NCBI GenBank assembly: GCA_963830485.1
Contig: CAWHNE010000005.1
Location: 124,001 to 188,000, forward strand
Source: CAIWHR01 sp963830485
Lineage (GTDB): Bacteria; Pseudomonadota; Gammaproteobacteria; Burkholderiales; Casimicrobiaceae
Length of the DNA stretch: 64,000 nt
Reading direction: 5' to 3'
Numbering within the stretch: position 1 is the first letter of the stretch; each line of letters starts with the position of its first letter. Positions 1 through 7,564 of this stretch are shown piece by piece. Both the position numbers and the translations under genes were made by a program. The notes under the pieces are model-generated. The model was given only the letters and a program-made list of their open reading frames with translations, had not been told where the DNA came from and made no database searches.

Positions 1-355
1 CTGCCAGCACCATGCCGAGCAGTCCGCCCATCGACGTGCCGACCCAGCCGACGGTCTCGGCGCCGCTGCGCGCGACGAGCGCGGTCAGCACGGTGAGATA
101 CGTCGGAAACACGTAGTCGTTCGGGTCCGCGAGCCAATCGCTGCGGCCGCGGCCCGGCATGTCGACGTTGAGCACGCGGTGCGTGGGCGCGAGCGCAACA
201 GCGAGATCGTCGAAATCGCGCGCGTTGCGTCCGACGCCGTGCACGCAGATCACGACAGCGGGATTGTCCCGATCACCCCATTCGTCGTAGACGACGCGAT
301 GGAAACCGTGCGGCGACAGGCTGCGGAAATGACCTTCACGGCGAACGGGATTCAT
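1..355 (-). CDS. alpha/beta hydrolase, partial (C-terminus beyond window edge)
   Basis: The first 118 codons of a minus-strand gene starting at ATG 355; the rest lies beyond the left edge. The visible part has the alpha/beta-hydrolase layout: a strand followed by the oxyanion-hole motif CVHGVGRN near residue 40, the DMPGRGRSD turn near residue 70, and the nucleophile elbow GTSMGGLLG near residue 109, which places Ser as nucleophile. No signal peptide is seen, so it is probably cytoplasmic. The substrate cannot be deduced: this fold includes esterases, C-C hydrolases and haloperoxidase-like enzymes. It is divergent from the lipoprotein gene at 467, with about 110 bases between them holding both promoters. 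Confidence 0.85.
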   Translation of the reverse strand, partial: MNPVRREGHFRSLSPHGFHRVVYDEWGDRDNPAVVICVHGVGRNARDFDDLAVALAPTHRVLNVDMPGRGRSDWLADPNDYVFPTYLTVLTALVARSGAETVGWVGTSMGGLLGMVLA

Positions 356-466
356 ACTTTCGAAGACTAACGCATTTCAACGTAACCAAGCATCGCGCGA
401 CCTATGCAACAATTCGCCCCTTCCGGACCGCAAGGAAGCGGCCGGATCTTGATCACAGGAGCGCGC

Positions 467-1933
467 ATGAGGGTGCTGGCAACGAAGCAGATGAATGTGA
501 CCATTCTTTGCGTGGCGATGGCGGCATTCGTCGCGGGCTGCAGCAAGAAGGACGACCCGATCGCCAAGGCCGAGAAAAAGGACGCGGAAAAGCCTGGGGT
601 GGTCGCGATCAAGGACACCGTCAGGGAAGCCTACATCTACGGCTTCCCGATGCTGATGAACTATGCGGTCATGCGCGAGTACTTCGTCGACCGCAACTCC
701 GGCCAGTACAAGGCGCCGTTCAACACGATCTACAACGAGGCCCGCGTCTTCACTCCGAAGGACACCGCGATCGTCACGCCCAACAGCGATACGCCCTATT
801 CCTTCGTCGGGTTGGACCTGCGCGCGGAGCCTATCGTGCTGTGCGTCCCGGCGGTCGAGAAGAGTCGCTACTACGACGTCCAGCTCGTCGACATGTACAC
901 CTTCAATTACGGTTACATCGGCAGCCGCGCGACTGGCAACGACGCCGGTTGCTATGCCGTCGCCGGCCCCAACTGGAAGGGGGATACCCCCGCCGGAATC
1001 AAGAAGGTGTTCCGCGCCGAGACGCAATTCGGCCTCGTCGGCTATCGCACGCAGCTCTTTGGCCCCAAGGACATCGACAACGTCAAGACGGTTCAGGCGG
1101 GCTACAAGGTGCAGCCGCTGTCGCAGTTCCTCAAACAGCCGGCGCCGCCAGCGCCGCCCGCGATCGATTGGCCGCCCGTCACGAAGGAGGACATGAAGAC
1201 GCCGTTCGCGAAGTATCTGAACTTCATTCTGCAATTCTGCCCGCCGGTCGAGGAGGAGAAGGCGCTGCGGGCGAGGTTCGCGACCATCGGCATCGAGGCA
1301 GGCAAGCCCTTCGACTTCGACAAGCTTTCCGAGGCGCACAAGGCAGAGTTCGCGCTCGGCATCAAGGAGGGCTACGACGCGATCGAGAAGAAGCGTGACA
1401 ACTTCGCCAAACCCATCAACGGCTGGCTGATCGGCTCGATCCTGGGCGATCGCGCTTTCTTCCATGGCGACTGGGTGCTGCGGGCCGCCGGGGCCCTGGC
1501 CGGCATTTATGGCAACAGCGCCGAGGAGGCCGTGTACCCGCTCGCGAAACACGATTCGAATGGCGAGCCACTCGACGGCAGGAAGCACAACTACACGCTC
1601 ACCTTTCCCGCCGGAGAATTTCCTCCGGTCAACGCATTCTGGTCGGTGACGATGTACGACGGCAAGACGCAGCTCCTGATCGAGAATCCGATCAATCGCT
1701 ACCTCATCAACTCGCCCATGCTGCCGCAGCTGAAGAAGAACCCGGACGCCTCGCTCACCCTCTACATCCAGAAGGACTCTCCCGGCAAGGCGCAGGAGTC
1801 CAACTGGCTGCCTGCGCCCAACGGCCCCATCTACATGGTGATGCGCCTGTATTGGCCGAAGAAGGAACCGCCCTCGGTCCTGCCGCCCGGCGAAGGCACG
1901 TGGAAGCCGCCCGCGATCGTGGCGGCGAAGTAG
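467..1933 (+). CDS. DUF1254/DUF1214 domain lipoprotein
   Basis: A 488-residue exported protein with an N-terminal DUF1254 and a C-terminal DUF1214 domain (the latter around residues 360-480, with motifs such as FPPVNAFWSVTMYDG). The N-terminus has a hydrophobic stretch ending in the lipobox AFVAGC, so it is probably a lipoprotein; charged Lys/Asp residues follow the Cys. The start at 467 is chosen because AGGAG lies about 6 bases upstream and because it leaves a normal signal peptide; an ATG at 491 is also possible. The biochemical role of this domain pair is not established. The next gene, only 40 bases downstream, also encodes a small lipoprotein, so the two may form an operon. Confidence 0.85.
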   Translation: MRVLATKQMNVTILCVAMAAFVAGCSKKDDPIAKAEKKDAEKPGVVAIKDTVREAYIYGFPMLMNYAVMREYFVDRNSGQYKAPFNTIYNEARVFTPKDTAIVTPNSDTPYSFVGLDLRAEPIVLCVPAVEKSRYYDVQLVDMYTFNYGYIGSRATGNDAGCYAVAGPNWKGDTPAGIKKVFRAETQFGLVGYRTQLFGPKDIDNVKTVQAGYKVQPLSQFLKQPAPPAPPAIDWPPVTKEDMKTPFAKYLNFILQFCPPVEEEKALRARFATIGIEAGKPFDFDKLSEAHKAEFALGIKEGYDAIEKKRDNFAKPINGWLIGSILGDRAFFHGDWVLRAAGALAGIYGNSAEEAVYPLAKHDSNGEPLDGRKHNYTLTFPAGEFPPVNAFWSVTMYDGKTQLLIENPINRYLINSPMLPQLKKNPDASLTLYIQKDSPGKAQESNWLPAPNGPIYMVMRLYWPKKEPPSVLPPGEGTWKPPAIVAAK

Positions 1934-1972
1934 CACCTCGAGTGTCGCTGGGGTTCCCTCGCTGGAGGATTG

Positions 1973-2383
1973 ATGACGAAACGCAAGACTCCCTCATGGC
2001 GGCCCGGCGCGCTGGCGATTTCGGCGCTCGTCGTGCTCGGCGGCTGCGCGCCCGACTCCGTCACGAACCGATACGCGACCGGGTTCAACGCGTTCCTCGA
2101 CACAATCGCCGCGCAGTGCAAGCCGCTGATGATCGGCAGTTACGACATGACCTATCAGCTGCAACGGAAGGGCATCTACGGCGACGATTTCAATTATTTC
2201 TTCGACGCCACGTCGCAGCTCTACTACCAGCGCTCGACGCCGGCCGACTACCGAAGCGCGATCAACGGTTTCTTCGGCGGTGGCGCGACGACCGACCGCG
2301 GCATCGACTGCATCATCGCGAACCTGCCGGCCGACCGGCCCAAGGCAGGCCCACCGGTAGGCGGACTGATCAACGTCAACTAG
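1973..2383 (+). CDS. small lipoprotein of unknown function
   Basis: 136 residues. The N-terminus is basic, then hydrophobic, ending in a lipobox (VLGGC, Cys near residue 26), so it should be lipidated and sorted to the envelope. The start ATG at 1973 has GGAGGAT immediately upstream; the TTG just before it is not needed. The mature part is rich in Tyr/Phe and contains two further Cys residues that could form a disulfide. I do not recognise a family. It follows the DUF1254 lipoprotein closely on the same strand and is probably cotranscribed. It ends 5 bases from the convergent Nudix gene. Confidence 0.7.
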   Translation: MTKRKTPSWRPGALAISALVVLGGCAPDSVTNRYATGFNAFLDTIAAQCKPLMIGSYDMTYQLQRKGIYGDDFNYFFDATSQLYYQRSTPADYRSAINGFFGGGATTDRGIDCIIANLPADRPKAGPPVGGLINVN

Positions 2384-2388
2384 GCTCC

Positions 2389-3027
2389 TCAGCGCCCATC
2401 GGCCGGCGCGCGCAAGGTCCGGTCGAGGATCAGCAGCATCGCCGCCGTCGCGCCCCAGATGTAGCGGTCGCCGTAGGGAATGGCCCAGAAGTCGCGGCGC
2501 AGCGCCCCCAGCATCCGGAAGTGCCGCTGCTGGTGCGCGGGATCCATCAGGAACGCAAGGGGCACCTCGAACACGTCGGCGACTTCGATGGGATCGGGCG
2601 CGAGGTCGAACGGCGGCTCGACCCAACCCACGACCGGCGTCACCCGGTAGCCCGTCACCGTTTCGTAGTCGGACAGGTGCCCGAGCACCGCGACCCGCGC
2701 GGCCGGCAATCCCACTTCCTCGGCGGCTTCCCGCAGCGCCGCCGCGTCGACGGATGCATCGCCCGCGTCGACGCGCCCGCCGGGAAAGCTGATCTGGCCC
2801 GGATGGTCGGGCAGGTCGGCGCTGCGCTGGGTCAAGAGGACCTGTAGCCCCTCGGGACGGTTGACGAGCGGCACGAGCACCGCGGCCGGCGTGGGCGTTC
2901 CCTCGCGGCCCGGAAGGCGAAAGCCATCCGACAGGTTGCGCGCGGTCGGCGGCGCAGGACGGGAGAGGGCTTCGATCAGCCAGTCGCGTTGCGCAGCGGG
3001 CGGGAGGCGGAACAGGGGGAGCGGCAT
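2389..3027 (-). CDS. nudL: Nudix hydrolase, CoA pyrophosphatase type
   Basis: 212 residues, the usual size for the NudL/YeaB family, which cleaves the pyrophosphate bond of coenzyme A and its derivatives. The Nudix box is complete: GGRVDAGD followed by ALREAAEEVGL, with the catalytic REAAEE glutamates. Just before it is the family-typical segment LTQRSADLPDHPGQISFPGG, diagnostic of CoA pyrophosphatases rather than MutT or ADP-ribose hydrolases. The C-terminus retains IWGATAAML, the conserved WGxTA helix. It is the last gene of the minus-strand run that includes the TSUP permease, with a 61-base gap between them. Confidence 0.88.
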   Translation of the reverse strand: MPLPLFRLPPAAQRDWLIEALSRPAPPTARNLSDGFRLPGREGTPTPAAVLVPLVNRPEGLQVLLTQRSADLPDHPGQISFPGGRVDAGDASVDAAALREAAEEVGLPAARVAVLGHLSDYETVTGYRVTPVVGWVEPPFDLAPDPIEVADVFEVPLAFLMDPAHQQRHFRMLGALRRDFWAIPYGDRYIWGATAAMLLILDRTLRAPADGR

Positions 3028-3088
3028 CGCGACGGCGCGGCGAGAGAGACCTGCCGCATCCCGATTCTACCGCGCAGCGCGCGGGCCT

Positions 3089-3859
3089 TCAGAGCACGAG
3101 CTTGCCGCCGATGATCACGAGCATCGATGCGAGGCCGGAGCGGAGCAGCCCGTCGGGCACCCGCGCCGAGAGTGCGCTGCCGATCGCGATCCCGGGCAGC
3201 GATCCCACGAGCAGCGAACCCAGGAGGCCGAAATCCACGGTGCCGAGGTGCGCGTGGCCGAGCCCGGCGACGAGCGTGAGTGGCACCGCATGCGCGATGT
3301 CGCTGCCGACGATCTCGACCGTCGCGATGCGTGGATAGAGGAAGAACAGCGCCGCGACGCCGAGCGCGCCGGCGCCGACAGACGATAACGTGACCAGCAC
3401 GCCGAGCACGAATCCCACGAGCACGGTCAACGGGCCGAGCCAGCATTCGCGCCAGCGTCCGGTCGCGGCGCGGCCCCAGACCTGCAGGCGGTGCTTGAAG
3501 GCGATCGCGAACGCCGTGAGGATCAGCGCGACACCCAGGGTCTGGGTGACGAGCTTCGTGAGGACGGCGTGGTCGATGTGCGCGCGCGCGAGCACGGCGA
3601 TCGTGACGAGCGCGCCGGGGATGCTGCCGGCGCCGAGCCGTCCGACGATGTCCCATCGAATGTGGCGCCGCCGCCCGTGCACGACCACACCGCCTGCCTT
3701 GGTGATTGCCGCGTACAGCAGGTCGGTCCCGACCGCAGTTGCTGGACTGACGCCGAACAGCAGCACGAGGAGCGGCGTCATCAGCGACCCGCCGCCGACG
3801 CCGGTCAGGCCGACAATCGCGCCGACGACGAAGCCGGAGAGCGTATAGGCGACATCCAC
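3089..3859 (-). CDS. TSUP-family membrane transporter (TauE/SafE, sulfite/sulfonate-type)
   Basis: About 256 residues, nearly all in hydrophobic helices (7-8 predicted membrane segments). The N-terminus has the family signature GFVVGAIVGLTGVGGGSLMTP, and a second internal repeat begins near GFVLGVLVTLSSVGAGALG. TSUP proteins move sulfite, sulfate, sulfonates or other sulfur anions across the inner membrane. I place the start at GTG 3859, where family homology begins; the open frame runs further upstream but only through low-complexity repeat sequence. It lies downstream of cysN on the same strand, suggesting sulfate or sulfite transport linked to the cys operon, but a 246-base gap holding a dispersed repeat separates them. 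Confidence 0.8.
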   Translation of the reverse strand: MDVAYTLSGFVVGAIVGLTGVGGGSLMTPLLVLLFGVSPATAVGTDLLYAAITKAGGVVVHGRRRHIRWDIVGRLGAGSIPGALVTIAVLARAHIDHAVLTKLVTQTLGVALILTAFAIAFKHRLQVWGRAATGRWRECWLGPLTVLVGFVLGVLVTLSSVGAGALGVAALFFLYPRIATVEIVGSDIAHAVPLTLVAGLGHAHLGTVDFGLLGSLLVGSLPGIAIGSALSARVPDGLLRSGLASMLVIIGGKLVL

Positions 3860-3963
3860 GGGAGTCTGCGCGACGCGCCCGCGGTCAGCGGCGCCCTCCG
3901 CACGGTCGTTTGGTCGCGGTGTGCCAGGCCGTCGGGCGCTGCTCAATCGCGCGGCGACGCGCC

Positions 3964-4105
3964 GTCTCCGCACCGATCGACTGGGTTCGATGCTGTGTGG
4001 AGTCGGCGGCCGCCCGCGCTCGCAGACGCGAGCTGCGCTCCTTGGCTTCGCCCTGCTCGCGCGGGCGTCCTCGGGCCTTGGCTCGCTCCCGCTCGCCCGC
4101 CACGC
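3964..4105. repeat. GC-rich dispersed repeat, copy A (3' of cysN)
   Basis: This non-coding stretch shares long blocks with three segments at 21421-21832. The shared core reads CTCGCAGACGCGAGCTGCG followed by CTCCTTGGCTTCGCCCTGCT on the plus strand. The core contains a short stem (GCTCGC/GCGAGC in the RNA reading of the minus strand). Seen from cysN, the repeat begins on the TGA stop codon and extends downstream, as it does for ihfB at 21833. It could work as a transcription terminator or RNA-stability element, or be a non-autonomous repeat; neither is shown. Confidence 0.7.
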
Positions 4106-5369
4106 TCATTCGACCATGCCCGCGGCAACGGTGTCGTTGGTCGATTCGTCGATCAGGATGAAGCTGCCGGTCGCGCGATTGTCCACGTAGAGATCGGCGA
4201 ACACGGGCTGTGCAAGCGCGAGCGTCACGCCGCCGATGTCGTTGCGCGCGAGCCGCGGCGGCGCGGGCTCGGCCGACTGCGTCGAGACGTTCCACAGGTG
4301 ATCGATGCGCGACACCGTGGCGCGCACTTCGCGCGTCGTGTGGCGCAGCAGGTACCGTCGCCGCGGGTCGAGCGGCGCGTCGGCGAGCCAGCACAGCGTC
4401 GCGTCGACGGTGCGCGCGACAGGCGGCGGATCCGCCTCGCCTGCGAGCATGTCGCCGCGCGAGACGTCGAGCTCGTCGGCGAGGATCAGCGTGACCGCCG
4501 CGTGCAGGCCCGCGCGCGGCAGCGCATCCTCGAAGGTCCGGATTTCACGCACCGTCGTCGCGATGCCGGACGGCAGCGTCACGACGCGGTCGCCGACCGC
4601 GACGGATCCGGACTCGATGCGGCCCATGTAGCCGCGCGGCTCGGTCGCCGTCGGCCGTGCGACGTACTGAACCGGAAAGCGGAACGGTGCGCGGGCGAGC
4701 GTGTCCGGCACCTCCGCCGTTTCCAGGATCGACAGCAGCGTCGGGCCGTCGTACCAGCCCAGGTGATCGCCGCGATCGACGACCATGTCGCCCATCGAGC
4801 GCCGAGATCGGGACGAAGCGCACGTCGTCGATGCCGGTGCGCTCGGCGAAGGTGCGGAAATCCGCGACGATCGCGTCGAACGCGTCCCGGTGCCAGCCCA
4901 CCAGATCCATCTTGTTGACGGCGACGACGAGATGCGGGATCCCAAGAAGATGGGCGAGCGTGGCGTGCCGGCGCGTCTGCGTGACGACGCCGTGCCGCGC
5001 GTCGACGAGCAGGACCGCGAGGTGCGCCGTCGAAGCGGCCGTCACCATGTTGCGCGTGTACTGCTCGTGCCCTGGCGCGTCGGCGATGATGAACTTGCGC
5101 AGCGCGGTGGCGAAATAGCGGTAGGCGACGTCGATCGTGATGCCCTGCTCGCGCTCGGCGACGAGGCCGTCGGTCAGGAGCGAAAGGTCGAGCGGGAGCC
5201 CGCGTCGCTGCGATGTCCGCTCGATCGCTGCGAGCTGGTCGGCGAGGATCGCCTTCGTGTCGTAGAGGAGGCGCCCGATCAACGTGCTCTTGCCGTCGTC
5301 GACGCTGCCCGCGGTCAGGAACCGCAGCACGCCGTGGTCGAGCACTTCGGGAGGATCGAGAGCGGACAT
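4106..5369 (-). pseudogene. cysN: sulfate adenylyltransferase large subunit CysN, +1 frameshift
   Basis: CysN is the GTPase subunit of ATP sulfurylase, which makes adenosine phosphosulfate from ATP and sulfate. The first frame (ATG 5369) holds the P-loop GSVDDGKSTLIG, switch motif DAPGHEQYTRN and guanine motif NKMDLV. Near 4797-4801, just after VPISAL, the frame shifts by one extra base. The correct continuation GDMVVDRGDHLGWYDGPTLL and the whole C-terminal beta-barrel region lie in the next frame, ending at 4106. Total length (1264 bases) is one over a multiple of three. Everything else is full length and well conserved. The start overlaps the cysD stop by one base (TGATG). Either a sequencing indel or a recent lesion; as written the protein is truncated at about 190 residues of correct sequence. 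Confidence 0.88.
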
Positions 5370-6319
5370 CAGAAGTAACCCGCCTTCTTGCGCAGCTCCA
5401 TCGACGCGTCGTGCGTCTGGTCGTCGAGCCGCGTCGCGCCGCGCTCGGTGATCGTCGTCGCCGCAGTCTCGACGATGATCGCGTCGATCGTCGCGGCGGT
5501 GGAGGCGACGGGCGCCGTGCACGTGATGTCGCCGACGGTGCGAAAGCGCACCGACAGGTCCTCGACCCGCTCGCCGTCGCGCGGCGGCGTGAGCGCCGTT
5601 ACCGGAACGAGCGCGGCAGCCCGGCGGATCACCGGACGCACGTGCGCGAGGTAGATCGACGGGACTTCGAGCCGCTCGCGGGCGATGTACTGCCAGACGT
5701 CGAGCTCGGTCCAGTTGGAGATCGGGAACACGCGGACGTTCTCGCCCGGGTGCGTGCGCGCGTTGTAGAGGTTCCACAGCTCCGGCCGTTGCTGCTTCGG
5801 ATCCCACTGGCCGAATGCGTCGCGGAACGAGAAGATCCGCTCCTTCGCCCGCGCCTTCTCCTCGTCGCGGCGGGCGCCGCCGATGCAGGCGTCGAAGCCG
5901 AATTCGGCGATCGCGTCGAGCAGCGTCACCGACTGGTGCGCGTTGCGGCTTTCGGCCGGGTGCCTCAACACGACGCGGCCCGCCGCGATCGAATCCTCGA
6001 CCGAGCGCACGATCAGCGTTTCGCCCAGCTCGGCCGCGCGGCGGTCGCGGAAGGCGATCACCTCGGGGAAATTGTGTCCCGTGTCGATGTGCAGCAGCGG
6101 AAACGGGAAGCGGCCCGGCCGGAACGCCTTCTCCGCGAGCCGCAGGAGAACGAGCGAATCCTTGCCGCCCGAGAAGAGGAGGGCGGGACTCCTGCATTGG
6201 CCCGCCACTTCGCGCAGGATGTGGATCGCTTCGGACTCGAGCCAGCCGAGATGGTCGGCGTCGGCGGGCGGGAGCCCGGTGCCAGACCAGGGTCTGACCC
6301 GGGTCAGACCCCGACTCAC
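5369..6319 (-). CDS. cysD: sulfate adenylyltransferase small subunit CysD
   Basis: 316 residues; the catalytic ATP-pyrophosphatase-type subunit of ATP sulfurylase. Signature SGGKDSLVLLRLAEKAF (PP-loop) is near residue 50, then LLHIDTGHNFPEVIAFRD, CIGGARRDEEKARAKERIFS, and the C-terminal KKAGYF typical of CysD. The start is GTG 6319, overlapping the cysH stop (GTGA). The first 15 residues (SRGLTRVRPWSGTGL) do not look like CysD: they are encoded by a 22-bp palindrome, so a repeat seems to have entered the 5' end of the gene. True homology begins at about ADADHLGWLESEAIHIL. It pairs with CysN downstream in the cysI-cysH-cysD-cysN operon. Confidence 0.92.
   Translation of the reverse strand: MSRGLTRVRPWSGTGLPPADADHLGWLESEAIHILREVAGQCRSPALLFSGGKDSLVLLRLAEKAFRPGRFPFPLLHIDTGHNFPEVIAFRDRRAAELGETLIVRSVEDSIAAGRVVLRHPAESRNAHQSVTLLDAIAEFGFDACIGGARRDEEKARAKERIFSFRDAFGQWDPKQQRPELWNLYNARTHPGENVRVFPISNWTELDVWQYIARERLEVPSIYLAHVRPVIRRAAALVPVTALTPPRDGERVEDLSVRFRTVGDITCTAPVASTAATIDAIIVETAATTITERGATRLDDQTHDASMELRKKAGYF
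6290..6311. repeat. perfect 22-bp palindrome (REP-like) inside the cysD 5' end
   Basis: GGGTCTGACCC is followed directly by its reverse complement GGGTCAGACCC, giving a perfect 22-base palindrome. It encodes part of the atypical first residues of CysD, only 8 bases into the gene. Short palindromes built on GGGTCTGACCC resemble REP-type dispersed units in proteobacterial genomes, but no other copy is visible in this window. Confidence 0.65.
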
Positions 6320-7564
6320 GCCGTCACCGTCGTCGCAGACGGTGCGGCATCCTTCGTGACCAGCGGAATCAGGCGCCGGTGCAAGCCACACTCCTTGTGC
6401 TCTGGCGCTTCCCACCACCAACGCCCGGCGCGGACGTCCTCGCCGGGCCGGACCGCGCGCGTACACGGCGCGCAGCCGATCGACGGATAGCCGCGATCGT
6501 GCAGCGCGTTGTACGGCACGTCGTTGCGCGCGGAGGTAGGTCCAAACGTCGTCGTCGCTCCAGTCGGCGAGCGGGTTGAACTTCGGCAGCCCGTGCGCCT
6601 GGTCGAACTCTTCGACCGCGATCTCCGTGCGCGTGACCGACTGCGCGCGGCGGAGTCCCGTGATCCATGCGCCCTTGGCCACCAGCGCGCGTGTGAGCGG
6701 CTCGCTCTTGCGCACGCCGCAGCAGGCCTTGCGCAGGTCGACGCTGCGGTAGAACGCATTGACGCCGTGCTCGCGGACGAACCGCTGCAGGAGCCGCTCG
6801 TCCGGGGCATACACGTCGATCGCCACTCCGTAGCGCTCGCGGACGCGGTCGATCAGCGCGTGCGTCTCCTCGGGCAGCCGGCCTGTGTCGAGGGTGAAGA
6901 TGCGGATCGGCAGCCGGTGCTTCGCGATGAGGTCGATCACGACCATGTCCTCGGCGCCGAAGCTCGACGCGAACACGGCCGGCGCGTGGCGCGCGGCGAT
7001 CTCGCGCAGCAGAGACACCGCATCGTCGACACGCGACCCGAGATCCGGATCACCGCGCTCCGGCGCCGACGCGGCGCGGCGGCGAAACCACGGCTGCGGC
7101 ATGAGCGAGGTCGCTGTGTAGACGCTCGCGAAGTCCTCGAGACTCGCAAGTGCGTCGGCCGCATCGCGGTCAGCGCGAATGACGAACGCATCGAAACCGC
7201 ACTGAGACAGCGCGAACAGCTGGTCGCGCAATACGTCGCCGACCGCGCGCAGCTCGCCTGCGAAGCCGAAACGGTCGCGCAGAAGCCGCCCGATCGAGTA
7301 GCCACGGCCGTCCGTGAACTTCGGAAAGTCGACGGCGATCACCGGCAGCGTCGCGACGTCGTCCGCGATCGCCGCCGGATCGTCGGTCGGCGCGAGCCAC
7401 ACGCCGACGTCGCGGCGAGCGAGGAGGGCGTTTCGCTCCGCAAGCCACAGCGCGAAAGGGACGATCGTCGGCACAGCGGCCGGCAGGTCGGAGAGCGACG
7501 CCGCCTCGCGCAGGAGCGTGTAGCGATCGGCCACGAGCGCGCGGTCCTTAATGAGCTGCGGCAT
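6316..7564 (-). pseudogene. cysH: DUF934-CysH fused reading frame (APS/PAPS reductase), +1 frameshift
   Basis: The frame from ATG 7564 first encodes a DUF934 domain (about residues 1-170), a small protein normally found beside sulfite reductase. It continues without a stop into CysH from about residue 185 (VFASSFGAEDMVVIDLIAKH). CysH reduces activated sulfate to sulfite. The KACCGVRKSEP motif gives the first Cys pair of a [4Fe-4S] cluster. After DDDVWTYLRA one extra base in a CGCGCGC run (about 6526-6532) shifts the frame. The continuation NDVPYNALHDRGYPSIGCAP, with the second Cys pair and the catalytic ECGLH tail, is in the next frame ending at 6316. The two Cys pairs suggest the APS-reductase type. 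The start overlaps the cysI end by 17 bases. As sequenced it lacks the second Cys pair and active-site Cys, so it would be inactive. Confidence 0.88.

Noticed and set aside
377..1936. Long antisense open frame opposite the DUF1254 lipoprotein gene
   Set aside because: Composition is Arg/Val/Asp-rich in the manner of a high-GC shadow frame, with no homology; the plus-strand frame has signal peptide, lipobox and family motifs.
3860..3973. N-terminal extension of the TSUP permease
   Set aside because: The extra residues are Arg/Pro-rich and encoded by repeat-like sequence; homology starts at GTG 3859.
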